Shown: in pieces, positions 16,100 to 24,660 of the stretch
Layout: every line of letters starts with the position of its first letter
How positions within the stretch are numbered: the first letter of the stretch is position 1
Origin: JANPCX01 sp966211815
GTDB lineage: Bacteria; Pseudomonadota; Gammaproteobacteria; Burkholderiales; Burkholderiaceae_C
Direction: 5' to 3'
DNA length: 64,000 nucleotides
Assembly (NCBI GenBank): GCA_966211815.1
Contig: CBIHOD010000007.1
Span: forward strand, 37,689 to 101,688
Translations under genes and position numbers: made by a program
Notes under the pieces: generated by a model
The model's database searches: none
Seen by the model: only the letters and a program-made list of their open reading frames with translations
What the model was told of the DNA's origin: nothing

Positions 16100-18574
16100 T
16101 TGTCCATCGGCGTCGGCATCCCGGGTTTCCCCATCTTCTTTCCGCCTGCCGCCTTGTCGCATCACCGCCTGCCGTCTACCTGTCGTGTTCGCCTCGGGCC
16201 GGTGACGGCCGCCGTGCTCGCCCTGGGCGCCTCGCTGGCCCAGGCCCAGGCGCCTTCCGCCGCGGGGGGCGCGCCGCCCGCCGCCGCCGCATCCGACGCT
16301 TCGGTGCTGCAGCCCCTCAAGCCCAGCGCGCGCTTGCCGTTGTCGCGCCCCCAGCGCGACGGCCAGCAGTTGCCGATCTTCCTGTCGGCCCGGGAACTCA
16401 GTGGGCGCCCCGACCGCGACGCGGTGGCCGAAGGCGACGTGGAGTTCCGGCAAGGCAACCTGTTCATGCGCGCCGACCGCGTCAGCTACGACATGGTGGA
16501 AGACCTCGCCAACGCGCGCGGCAACGTCCGCATCGAGCGCGACGGCGATGTCTTCTCCGGGCCCGAACTGCAGCTCAAGGTCGGCCGGTTCCAGGGGTAT
16601 TTCCTCAATCCCACCTATTACTTCGCGCTGACCCAGGCCGGCGGCAAGGCCGAGCGTGTTGATTTCATCAACGACCAGCGCGTGGTGGCCACCGGCGCCA
16701 CCTACAGCAGCTGCCCGGCCGACGGCTCGCAGGATCCGCCCTGGTTCCTGACCGCCGACCGCGTGCGCCTGAATTTCGACGAGAACGAAGGCGTGGCCGA
16801 AGGCGGGGTGCTGCGGTTCTTCGGCGTGCCCATCCTGGGGGCGCCGCGTTTGACCTTCCCATTGACCGACGACCGCAAGTCGGGTTGGCTGCCGCCGAAC
16901 ATCAACCTCGACACGCGCAGCGGCTTGCAGTTGGCCGTCCCTTACTACTGGAACATCGCGCCGCAGCGCGACGCGACTTTCACGCCCACGGTGGTCACGC
17001 GGCGGGGCGTCGGCCTGGATTCCGAATTCCGCTACCTCGAGTCGCGGTACGAGGGCTCGATGCGTCTGAACCTGTTGCCGGGCGACCGCCAGACGCGCAC
17101 CGACCGCTATGGCTTGAACACGAGCCATGAATCGAACGCGCTCGAGACCACCCAGTACGCCTTGAAGCTGCTGCGCGTCTCCGACGACGACTATTGGAAG
17201 GATTTCCCCCGCAGCGTGGGCAGCCTGACGCCGCGGCTGCTGCTGTCCGACGCGCAGGTGTCGCGCCCCTTCGGCGATTGGGTGAGCTATGCCCGCGTCA
17301 TGAAGTGGCAAGTGCTGCAAGGCACCGATCCCGCGGCGCGTTTCGAGTCCCCCTACGAACGCGCGCCGCAACTGGGCGTGCGCACGCTGCAGCGCGTCGG
17401 CGGCGGCCTGGAGCTCGCCATGGAAGCCGAGGTGAACCACTTCGTCAACCCGACGGGCACGCTGGACACGTCGCGCACGACCGGGACGCGGGCCCACACC
17501 TTGGTGAACCTCAGCCGCGCCTGGACGGCGCCGGGCTGGTCGCTGACGCCGCGGTTGTCACTGAACGCCGCCAGCTACGACCTCGACCGTGCCATGGCCA
17601 CCGGGCCCTGGGCCGGCCAGCGCACCGCCAGCCGCGTGATCCCCACCTTCAGCATCGACAGCCAGTGGGTGCTGGAGCGCGACGCGAAACTGTTCGGCCG
17701 CGGCCTGCGCCAGACGCTGGAACCCCGGCTGGTCTACGCGCACACGCCCTACAAAGACCAGAGCGGCCTGCCGAACTTCGATTCCGCGCCCAAGGACTTC
17801 AACCTGAACGCGCTTTACTCGGACAACGCCTTCTCGGGCATCGACCGCGTCTCCGACGCCAACCAGGTCACCATGGGCGTGACCACCCGCTGGCTCGACC
17901 CGGACAACGGCGTGGAAGTGCTGCGGCTGGGCGTCGCGCAGCGCTACCTGTTGCGCACCCAGCGGATCACGCCCGAGGGCACGCCGTCCACCCGCAATTT
18001 GTCCGACGTCTACCTGAACGGCTCGACCAGCCTGGTGCCGAACGTCAACCTGGCTTCCGAGGTGCAATACAACCCGGAAATCCAGCGCGCGGTCGGCTAC
18101 TCCAACACCGCCACTTACTCGCCCGGGCCGTTCAAGGTGGTCAGCGTCAGCTACACCGGCTCGCGCAACTTCTCCGAGCAAGTCGCCGTGGGCTGGCAAT
18201 GGCCGCTCTATGGCCCCGAATCGAACCGCGCGAGCGGCGCGCCGCTGGTGCGCAGCCGCGGCGGCGAAGGCAAATCCTGCACCGGCACCGTCTACGGCGT
18301 GGGCCGGGTGAACTACAGCATGCGCGACAGCCGCGTCACCGACTCGATCGTCGGCTTCGAATACGACGCCGGCTGCTGGATCGGCCGGGTCGTCGCCGAG
18401 CGCCTGTCCACCGGCCTGAACGAGGCCACGTCGCGCGTGTTGATCCAGCTGGAGCTGGTGGGCCTGTCCCGGCTGGGCGCCAACCCCCTGCAGCTCTTGA
18501 AGGACAATGTGCCCGGTTATCGCTTGCTGCGCGATCGCGCCAATCCGCAAACGCTCCCCGGCCCTTATGACTGA
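16100..18574 (+). CDS. lptD: LPS-assembly outer-membrane protein LptD
   Basis: 824 residues from a TTG start. Outer-membrane barrel that, with LptE, inserts lipopolysaccharide in the outer leaflet. After a signal region ending near ASLAQAQ comes the periplasmic OstA/LptA-like domain (about 95-220, AVAEGDVEFRQGNLFMRADRVSYD, with YSSCPADG carrying a Cys), then the long beta-barrel. Two further cysteines (GKSCTGTV and DAGCWIGRVV) near the C-terminus could form the interdomain disulfides required for function. The TTG at 16100 is uncertain; in-frame TTG 16154 is an alternative. The stop overlaps surA. The partner lptE is at 32149-32718. Confidence 0.93.
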   Translation: MSIGVGIPGFPIFFPPAALSHHRLPSTCRVRLGPVTAAVLALGASLAQAQAPSAAGGAPPAAAASDASVLQPLKPSARLPLSRPQRDGQQLPIFLSARELSGRPDRDAVAEGDVEFRQGNLFMRADRVSYDMVEDLANARGNVRIERDGDVFSGPELQLKVGRFQGYFLNPTYYFALTQAGGKAERVDFINDQRVVATGATYSSCPADGSQDPPWFLTADRVRLNFDENEGVAEGGVLRFFGVPILGAPRLTFPLTDDRKSGWLPPNINLDTRSGLQLAVPYYWNIAPQRDATFTPTVVTRRGVGLDSEFRYLESRYEGSMRLNLLPGDRQTRTDRYGLNTSHESNALETTQYALKLLRVSDDDYWKDFPRSVGSLTPRLLLSDAQVSRPFGDWVSYARVMKWQVLQGTDPAARFESPYERAPQLGVRTLQRVGGGLELAMEAEVNHFVNPTGTLDTSRTTGTRAHTLVNLSRAWTAPGWSLTPRLSLNAASYDLDRAMATGPWAGQRTASRVIPTFSIDSQWVLERDAKLFGRGLRQTLEPRLVYAHTPYKDQSGLPNFDSAPKDFNLNALYSDNAFSGIDRVSDANQVTMGVTTRWLDPDNGVEVLRLGVAQRYLLRTQRITPEGTPSTRNLSDVYLNGSTSLVPNVNLASEVQYNPEIQRAVGYSNTATYSPGPFKVVSVSYTGSRNFSEQVAVGWQWPLYGPESNRASGAPLVRSRGGEGKSCTGTVYGVGRVNYSMRDSRVTDSIVGFEYDAGCWIGRVVAERLSTGLNEATSRVLIQLELVGLSRLGANPLQLLKDNVPGYRLLRDRANPQTLPGPYD

Positions 18575-19907
18575 ACCCACTTCCAAGCCGCCCCTGCTGT
18601 CCGCCGCGCTGGGCGGCGCGCTCGCCTTGTGGCTCTTGCTGTCGCCCATGCAGCAGGCCGCGCATGCGCAGGCGGCCAGGCCCGACCGCCAAGGCGACTA
18701 CATCATCGCGGTGGTGAACCAGGAACTCGTGACCGCGGCCGAGCTGGAACTGCGCATGGCCGCAGCGCGCGCTTCCAGCCGCGGCGCGCCGACACCGCCG
18801 CCCGCGGAGTTCCGCCGGCAAGTCCTCGACTCGCTGATCGAAGAGCGCGTGCTGGTCACCCACGCGCGCAACAGCGGCGTGAAGATCGAGGAATCGGAAC
18901 TCAACCGCGCCGTCGCCAACGTGGCCCAGCAGAACCAGGTCAGCCTCGAACAGCTGCGCGAACGCATCCAGGCGGAAGGCCTGTCTTACGAACGCTTCCG
19001 CAACAATGTGAAGGACCAGCTCCTGGTGGAGCGTGTCCGCGAACGCGAAGTGCTGGGCCGGGTGCGCATCAGCGACGCGGACGTCGAGGACTGGCTCGCC
19101 AAGAAGCGCGGCGAGCTGCGCAGCCAGACCACCTTCGATGTCGCCCACATCCTCGTCCGCGTGCCGGACGGCGCGACCGGCGCGGCGCTGGCCGAACGCC
19201 GGGCGCGCGCCGAGCAGGCTCTGGCGAGGCTGAACGCCGGCGAGGCCTTCGAAGCCGTCGCCAAGGAATATTCCGACGACAGTGCCAGCCGGGAGAACGG
19301 CGGCCGGCTGGGCACGCGCACCGCGGACCGCCTGCCCGACCTTTTCGTCTCGGCGATCCAACCCCTGCAAGTCGGGCAGCGGACGGGCGAATTGCTCCAG
19401 TCCCCCGCGGGGTTCCACATCCTCAAGCTGATCGGCCGGAGCGACACCACGGGCTTCGCCGTCACCCAGACGCGCGCCCGCCACATCCTGCTGCGCATTT
19501 CCCCGCAGTTGAGCCGGGAGGCCGCCGCCCGGCGCTTGAGCGATTTCAAACGCCAGGTCGAGTCGGGCCGCAGCACTTTCGAGGCCTTGGCCAAGGCGAA
19601 TTCCGAGGACGGCAGCGCGCCCAACGGGGGCGACCTGGGCTGGGCCTCGCCCGGCACCTTCGTGCCCGAATTCGAGCAGGTCATGAACAACCTGCCGCTG
19701 AACGGCCTGTCCGACCCGGTGGTGTCCCGTTTCGGCGTGCACCTCATCCAGGTGATGGAGCGCCGCAACCAGGCGCTGGACGCCAAGCAGCAACGCGAAC
19801 TGGCCCGCAATGCCTTGCGTGAGCAGAAATTCGAAGAAGCCTACGAAGAGTGGTTGTACGAACTGCGCGCCCGCGCCTACATCGAGATGCGCGAGGCATC
19901 GCAGTGA
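18567..19907 (+). CDS. surA: Periplasmic chaperone and peptidyl-prolyl isomerase SurA
   Basis: 446 residues. Escorts outer-membrane proteins, including LptD, to the Bam complex. Signal region GALALWLLLSPMQQAAHAQ, N-terminal chaperone domain (about 45-190) beginning YIIAVVNQELVTAAELELRM, and two parvulin domains: the first near TFDVAHILVRVPDG, the second near QTRARHILLRISPQLS with the EDGSAPNGGDLGW signature. The ATG at 18567 overlaps the lptD stop by eight bases; the frame open from 18507 is inside lptD. In many relatives pdxA follows; here rsmA follows directly. Confidence 0.96.
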   Translation: MTEPTSKPPLLSAALGGALALWLLLSPMQQAAHAQAARPDRQGDYIIAVVNQELVTAAELELRMAAARASSRGAPTPPPAEFRRQVLDSLIEERVLVTHARNSGVKIEESELNRAVANVAQQNQVSLEQLRERIQAEGLSYERFRNNVKDQLLVERVREREVLGRVRISDADVEDWLAKKRGELRSQTTFDVAHILVRVPDGATGAALAERRARAEQALARLNAGEAFEAVAKEYSDDSASRENGGRLGTRTADRLPDLFVSAIQPLQVGQRTGELLQSPAGFHILKLIGRSDTTGFAVTQTRARHILLRISPQLSREAAARRLSDFKRQVESGRSTFEALAKANSEDGSAPNGGDLGWASPGTFVPEFEQVMNNLPLNGLSDPVVSRFGVHLIQVMERRNQALDAKQQRELARNALREQKFEEAYEEWLYELRARAYIEMREASQ

Positions 19908-19947
19908 GCGCCATGCCGGCCAAGCGCCGCGACGGCCCCCCGCGCGC

Positions 19948-20712
19948 ATGAAGCACATCCCGCGCAAGCGGTTCGGCCAGCATTTCCTGGTCGACGGTTT
20001 CGTCATCGAATCCATCGTCGATTGCATCGAGCCGCAACCCGGCCAAGCCTTGGTCGAAATCGGCCCCGGCCTGGGCGCCATGACCGATCCGCTGGTCCAG
20101 CGCTGCGAACGCCTCACCGTGGTGGAGCTGGACCGGGACCTGGCCGCCCGGTTGCGCAAGCGCGGCGAACTGACCGTGGTGGAAGCCGATGTCCTGACCG
20201 TCGACTTCGCGGCGCTGGCCGCCGAGCGCAGCCAACCGCTGCGCGTGGTGGGCAACCTGCCTTACAACATTTCGACGCCCATCCTTTTTCACCTGATGGG
20301 CTTCGTCCAGCATGTGCGGGACCAGCACTTCATGCTTCAAAAGGAAGTGGTCGACCGCATGGTGGCGTCACCCGGTTCCAAGGACTACGGGCGACTCTCG
20401 GTGATGCTTCAGTGGCGTTATGAAATGGAGATGGCCCTGGAAGTGCCGCCCGAGGCTTTCGATCCTCCGCCGAGGGTGGATTCCGCCATCGTTCGCATGC
20501 TGCCCCGGGCCCATCCGCTGCCGGTGGACGCCGACATGCTGAAGGACATGCTGGCGGCCGCGTTCTCGCAGCGTCGCAAGCTCTTGCGGCACACGCTGGG
20601 GCCTTGGCTGCAATCGCGCGGCTTCGGCGGCGATTTCGACCTGCAGCGCCGGGCCGAGGAGGTGCCGGTGGGCGAATACCTCGGCCTGCTGCTGGCAGTG
20701 AATTCCCGTTGA
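19948..20712 (+). CDS. rsmA: 16S rRNA A1518/A1519 dimethyltransferase
   Basis: 254 residues. SAM-dependent methylation of two adjacent adenines near the 3' end of 16S rRNA. Visible: KRFGQHFLVDG, the SAM loop LVEIGPGLGAMTDPL, ELDRDLAARL and the catalytic NLPYNISTPILFHL (N-L-P-Y), followed by LQKEVVDRMVA. The start at 19948 gives MKHIPRKRFGQHF, as in the family. A 12-codon frame from ATG 19913 ends in a TGA that overlaps this ATG (ATGA at 19948-19951) and may couple translation to surA. Confidence 0.96.
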   Translation: MKHIPRKRFGQHFLVDGFVIESIVDCIEPQPGQALVEIGPGLGAMTDPLVQRCERLTVVELDRDLAARLRKRGELTVVEADVLTVDFAALAAERSQPLRVVGNLPYNISTPILFHLMGFVQHVRDQHFMLQKEVVDRMVASPGSKDYGRLSVMLQWRYEMEMALEVPPEAFDPPPRVDSAIVRMLPRAHPLPVDADMLKDMLAAAFSQRRKLLRHTLGPWLQSRGFGGDFDLQRRAEEVPVGEYLGLLLAVNSR

Positions 20713-20767
20713 CGGCAGAGCCCGGGCGGCCCACCCGGGCGAGAAGCGCCGCTTGCCCGCATGAATG

Positions 20768-20794
20768 GAAAAAGCGGCCCGTGGGCCGCTTTTT
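20768..20794. terminator. Bidirectional rho-independent terminator after rsmA
   Basis: AAAAAGCGGCCC and GGGCCGCTTTTT form a long perfect stem with A- and T-runs on both sides, 56 bases after the rsmA stop. It can end rsmA and whatever reads in from the opposite strand. Confidence 0.8.
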
Positions 20795-20813
20795 CCTCCA
20801 GCCGAGCCGTGGC

Positions 20814-20964
20814 TCAGGCTGCGTTCAGCCACATGGACGTGTCGAAGGCGCTGCTCATCATCGGCATGTTCATGCCGAATGTGGACGCCGCCGCCGCGCT
20901 TTTTGCGGTGGTTTTCGCCGCAGCCTTGGCCGGCTTTTCCGCGACGCTTTGGGTCACCTCGGTG
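20814..20964 (-). pseudogene. Possible remnant: Ala/Lys-rich C-terminal tail
   Basis: An open frame on the minus strand encodes KPAKAAAKTTAKSAAAASTFGMNMPMMSSAFDTSMWLNAA-type sequence (given here only by character: an Ala/Lys/Thr-rich helix, then a Met/Ser/Phe-rich tail), ending in TGA just before the bidirectional terminator at 20768-20794. Upstream the frame runs into the hairpin at 20965-20999 and the barstar gene, with no plausible start of its own. This is what the surviving 3' end of a longer gene would look like if the rest had been replaced by the RNase/barstar island. Phasin-type tails have this composition, but I cannot assign it. It could also be chance. Confidence 0.25.
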
Positions 20965-20999
20965 GCCCGCTCCCATGACCCTGATTCTTGGGAGCGGGC
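20965..20999. repeat. Hairpin with 11-bp perfect arms at the end of the barstar gene
   Basis: GCCCGCTCCCA (20965-20975) and TGGGAGCGGGC (20989-20999) pair perfectly around a 13-base loop. The barstar stop codon lies at its right edge. There is no T-run on the minus strand, so it is not a classical terminator; it could protect the mRNA 3' end or be an unrelated REP-like repeat. Confidence 0.6.
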
Positions 21000-21394
21000 T
21001 ACTGAAAAGAATAAAAACACCGGAAGGGTATTTTTCTTTCCGCCCAGAAATCCGCGGCGTCCCGGAAGACGTCCAGCAATTGCTCCCTGGATTCCCGGTC
21101 GAAGCGGGGGTTGTCCGGCAACTGCTCCAGCACCACGATGAAGCCTGTCTGGCCGCCCGACTTGTAGACCAGGTCGGTCATGCAGTCGTACAGCGCATCG
21201 AGGTTTTTCCCGAAATGGGCGGGGAACAGGAACGCCGCCGCAATGGCTTCGAGGACGTCCTGCTTGGACTGGGCCGACGATAGGTTCGCATAGAGGAAAT
21301 GCTGCTCGGCGGCCTGGGCCGCTTGCTGCAGATCCTCGACGCGGTAGGCGCGGATCGATTGAACAATGTTCGGACGCACGGTCTGCAAAAGCAT
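20999..21394 (-). CDS. Barstar-family ribonuclease inhibitor
   Basis: 131 residues without a signal peptide, so cytoplasmic. Carries the barstar core: LSSAQSKQDVLEAIAAAFLFPAHFGKNLDALYDCMTDL, including the two aspartates of the D-A-L-Y-D segment that in barstar block the RNase active site. It lies 70 bases downstream of a secreted RNase Sa-type ribonuclease on the same strand, so it is presumably the immunity protein that protects the producer from enzyme not yet exported. AGGAACGAGG precedes the ATG at 21394. The local base composition is less GC-rich than the flanking genes, in keeping with acquisition. Confidence 0.88.
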   Translation of the reverse strand: MLLQTVRPNIVQSIRAYRVEDLQQAAQAAEQHFLYANLSSAQSKQDVLEAIAAAFLFPAHFGKNLDALYDCMTDLVYKSGGQTGFIVVLEQLPDNPRFDRESREQLLDVFRDAADFWAERKIPFRCFYSFQ

Positions 21395-21464
21395 GGCCTC
21401 GTTCCTTTAGGAGTCAAACAAAAACCGAATGTCGATGATCAACAAGGCGCCGCAAAAGTTCGCC

Positions 21465-21887
21465 TCAATGCGATTGGATGCGGCGGAAACTTGCGTAGTG
21501 GTCATCGGAATAAAAACATGAGTCGGGCCGCGTGGCTTCTTGCCCACCGCAAACGATCCGCCTGGCGCCCCGGTTGCGAGCGCCGGGGGTCTTGACGGTG
21601 TATTCGCGGTAGTAGCCCCGAGGGTGGCTTGGGAGCAACCGTTCCCGGTTGCCGAAGACCTCCCCGTCCTTGCGGTAGGGGAACGGGCCTCCCGATCGAA
21701 TCGCCTGTTCAGTCACCTGGGCTTCTTTGGGCAGGTCAGCCAATGCCACCAGCCCAATCGGGGAAGACTCCTTGGCGCTGACAGACTGCCCGGTGCCGAT
21801 CCCACTGAAAATTGCGAGACTCGCAATGATTGTGATCGCCCACTTACTTGAAGCAGGCCGGGCCGATGACAGGCCAAAAATCTTCAC
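21465..21887 (-). CDS. Secreted guanyl-preferring ribonuclease (RNase Sa/barnase type)
   Basis: 140 residues from the GTG at 21887 (AGGGAA eight bases upstream; a second in-frame GTG at 21905 adds six). A hydrophobic signal (WAITIIASLAIFSGIGTG) precedes a roughly 100-residue ribonuclease domain closely patterned on Streptomyces RNase Sa: GPFPYRKDGEVFGNRE, YYREYTVKTPGARNRGARRIV and DDHYASF. The expected catalytic residues are all there: Glu in REYTV, Arg in ARNRGARR and His in DDHY. It cleaves RNA after guanine in the family. Export would make it an extracellular nuclease or antagonist; the barstar gene downstream is the matching inhibitor. Confidence 0.85.
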   Translation of the reverse strand: MKIFGLSSARPASSKWAITIIASLAIFSGIGTGQSVSAKESSPIGLVALADLPKEAQVTEQAIRSGGPFPYRKDGEVFGNRERLLPSHPRGYYREYTVKTPGARNRGARRIVCGGQEATRPDSCFYSDDHYASFRRIQSH

Positions 21888-22126
21888 GGGTTTTCCCTGT
21901 TCCACAAGCCGTGATGGTACCGAATTGGACCAAAAACCTCAAGCCTGCGGGATGAGGCCAACAGGGGAAAAAGCCCTGCAAGTGGGCGGGCACTTGTCTA
22001 TTTTGGCGCTGATTTGCTGGATCTAAAGGCTGGTGAATATCCGGTGGAAAACTCAAACTGGGCTCCTGCGACCTTCGTCAGAATCCCAGAAGAGTTCGAC
22101 TGTTCACCAAACCGGTGCATCATGAT

Positions 22127-24421
22127 TTACCTTGCCGCGTTGGCATCCGCCACCGTCAAAGCCGTCATGTTGACGATGCGACGAACAGTTGCGGAAGGGG
22201 TCAGGATGTGGACCGGCTGCGCCGCGCCGAGCAGCACCGGCCCGATGGCAATGCCGCCACCGGAGGCCGTTTTCAACAGGTTGTAACTGATATTGGCGGC
22301 ATCGATGTTGGGTAGCACCAGCAAGTTGGCTTCGCCGGTAAGGGTGCTGTCAGGCATGAGGCCGTGCCGGTAGCCGGCGTCCAGGGCGGTGTCGCCGTGC
22401 ATTTCACCGTCCACTTCCAGCCAAGGCGCCTGCTGCCGCAGCAGGCCGAGCGTTTCCCGCATCTTGATCGCCGAGGGCTGGTTGCTGGAACCGAAATTGC
22501 TGTGCGACAGCAGCGCCGCCTTCGGGTGCAGGCCGAAACGCATCATTTCCTCGGCGGCCATCGTCGTGATCTCGGCCAACTGCTGGGCGGTCGGGTCGTA
22601 GTTCACATGCGTGTCGACGAGCATGACCTGCCGGTTGGGCAGGATCAAGCCGTTCATGCAGGCATAGGTCTTGGCGCCGGCGCGCAGGCCGATCACTTGG
22701 TCGATGTAGTGCAGGTGCAGCGCGGTGGTGCCCCAGGTGCCGCAGAGCATGCCGTCGACCTCGCCCTTCTTGAGCAGCATGGCGGCGATGAGGGTGAGGC
22801 GGCGCCGCATCTCGATCTTGGCCAACTGCGCGGTGACGCCCTTGCGCTGGGTGAGCTGGTGGTAGGTCTGCCAGTAGTCGCGGTAGCGGTGGTCGTTCTC
22901 GGTGTTCACCAGGTCGTAGTCCTGGCCGGCCTGCAGGCGCAAGCCGAACTTCTCGACACGCTGGGCGATCACTTCGGGCCGGCCGATCAGCGTCGGGCGC
23001 GCCAGGCCCTCGTCGACCACCACCTGCACCGCGCGCAGCACGCGCTCCTCCTCGCCTTCAGCGTAGGCGATGCGCTTGTGCTCGGCGCGCTTGGCCAGGT
23101 TGAAGATCGGCTTCATCGTGGTGCCCGAGGCGTAGACGAAAGCCTGCAGCTTCTCGCGGTAGGCGTCGAAGTCCTGGATCGGGCGCTGCGCCACGCCGGA
23201 GTCGGCGGCCGCCTTGGCGACGGCGGGCGCGATCTTGATCATCAGCCGCGGGTCGAAAGGCTTGGGGATGAGGTATTCAGGCCCGAAGCTGAGCGTCGCG
23301 CCGACATAGGCGGCGGCCACAACCTCGCTTTGCTCGGCCTGGGCCAGCTCGGCGATCGCGTGGACGGCGGCGATCTCCATCTCCATCGTGATGGTGGTGG
23401 CGCCGCTGTCCAGCGCGCCGCGGAAGATGTAGGGGAAGCACAGGACGTTGTTGACCTGGTTCGGGTAGTCGGTGCGGCCGGTGGCGATGATCGCGTCGCC
23501 GCGCACCTGGCGGACTTCCTCCGGCAGGATCTCGGGCATCGGGTTGGCCAGCGCGAAGATGATGGGTTGGGGCGCCATCGTCGCCACCATCTCCTTCTTG
23601 AGCACGCCGCCGGCGGACAGGCCGAGGAAGATGTCCGCGCCGGCGATGGCCTCGGCCAGCGTGCGCAGGGGCGTCTTCTGCGCGAAGACGGCCTTGTCCT
23701 CGTCCATGAGTTCCAGCCTGCCGTCGTAGACCAGGCCGGCCAGGTCGGTCACCCAGATGTTCTCGCGCGGCACGCCGAGTTTGATCAGCAGGCCCAGGCA
23801 GGCCAACGCCGCCGCGCCCGCGCCGGAGGTGACGAGCTTGACGTTGCGGATGTCCTTGCCGGTCACCTTCAAGGCGTTGAGCAGCGCCGCGCCCACCACG
23901 ATGGCGGTCCCGTGCTGGTCGTCGTGGAAGACGGGGATCTTCATGCGCTCGCGCAGCTTGCGCTCGACGTAGAAGCAGTCGGGCGCCTTGATGTCTTCCA
24001 GGTTGATGCCGCCGAAGGTGGGCTCCAGCGCGGCGATCATGTCGACGAGCTTGTCGAGGTCGTTCTCGGCCACTTCGATGTCGAAGACGTCGATGCCTGC
24101 GAACTTCTTGAAGAGCACGCCCTTGCCTTCCATCACCGGCTTGGCCGCCAGCGGGCCGATGTTGCCCAGGCCCAGCACCGCGGTGCCGTTGGTGACGACG
24201 GCCACCAGGTTGCCGCGGGAGGTGTAACGGTAGGCGTTGGCCGGGTCGGCCACGATTTCTTCGCAGGCCGCAGCCACGCCGGGCGAATAGGCCAGCGCCA
24301 GGTCCCGCTGGTTCACCAGCTGCTTGGTGGCGGCGATGGCCACTTTGCCCGGGGTGGGGAACTCGTGGTACTCGAGCGCGGCTTGGCGCAGTTCGGCTAT
24401 TTTTTGTTCTGAGTTCGGCAT
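22127..24421 (-). CDS. maeB: NADP-dependent malic enzyme with phosphotransacetylase-like domain
   Basis: 764 residues. Oxidatively decarboxylates malate to pyruvate with NADP. Malic-enzyme N-terminal domain (about 18-150, YSPGVAAACEEI, the Tyr-containing signature), NAD(P)-binding domain (about 165-400) with FHDDQHGTAIVV and GAGAAALACLGLL, then a C-terminal phosphotransacetylase-like domain (about 430-760) typical of MaeB, which is regulatory rather than catalytic. The start at 24421 gives MPNSEQKIAELRQAALEYHEFPTPGK, matching the family; the longer frame is rejected. Divergent from a DctS-like sensor kinase, consistent with C4-dicarboxylate use. Confidence 0.95.
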   Translation of the reverse strand: MPNSEQKIAELRQAALEYHEFPTPGKVAIAATKQLVNQRDLALAYSPGVAAACEEIVADPANAYRYTSRGNLVAVVTNGTAVLGLGNIGPLAAKPVMEGKGVLFKKFAGIDVFDIEVAENDLDKLVDMIAALEPTFGGINLEDIKAPDCFYVERKLRERMKIPVFHDDQHGTAIVVGAALLNALKVTGKDIRNVKLVTSGAGAAALACLGLLIKLGVPRENIWVTDLAGLVYDGRLELMDEDKAVFAQKTPLRTLAEAIAGADIFLGLSAGGVLKKEMVATMAPQPIIFALANPMPEILPEEVRQVRGDAIIATGRTDYPNQVNNVLCFPYIFRGALDSGATTITMEMEIAAVHAIAELAQAEQSEVVAAAYVGATLSFGPEYLIPKPFDPRLMIKIAPAVAKAAADSGVAQRPIQDFDAYREKLQAFVYASGTTMKPIFNLAKRAEHKRIAYAEGEEERVLRAVQVVVDEGLARPTLIGRPEVIAQRVEKFGLRLQAGQDYDLVNTENDHRYRDYWQTYHQLTQRKGVTAQLAKIEMRRRLTLIAAMLLKKGEVDGMLCGTWGTTALHLHYIDQVIGLRAGAKTYACMNGLILPNRQVMLVDTHVNYDPTAQQLAEITTMAAEEMMRFGLHPKAALLSHSNFGSSNQPSAIKMRETLGLLRQQAPWLEVDGEMHGDTALDAGYRHGLMPDSTLTGEANLLVLPNIDAANISYNLLKTASGGGIAIGPVLLGAAQPVHILTPSATVRRIVNMTALTVADANAAR

Positions 24422-24660
24422 GGAGTTTCCCGGGTCGTTGTGGGTGGTGGGGCGGGCCCCGCGGCGTGCGTGCGGCGCTCGGCGGCGGCCGTCCTGCAGG
24501 CCGGTCATTTTAGGAGGCCGCGGGCGCCGCGGCTGTCGCCGGCCTTTCATCCGGCGCGGGATAGGAAAAGCCCGGCGCGCAGTGTGCGCCAGGGGCGCCG
24601 CGCACGCATGCGCAAAACTGCGTACCCGCCGGGTGTTCAAACCGGCAATACTGCCGACGC

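Noticed and set aside
20965..20999. Rho-independent terminator for the barstar gene
   Set aside because: Strong stem but no T-run on the minus strand; kept as a hairpin of unknown role.
20761..21141. 126-codon plus-strand frame over the hairpin and the barstar end
   Set aside because: Begins inside the rsmA terminator and runs antisense to barstar; the hydrophobic middle is the complement of the Ala/Lys-rich minus-strand frame.
22364..24412. 682-codon plus-strand frame opposite maeB
   Set aside because: Shadow frame; maeB has complete malic enzyme and phosphotransacetylase motifs.
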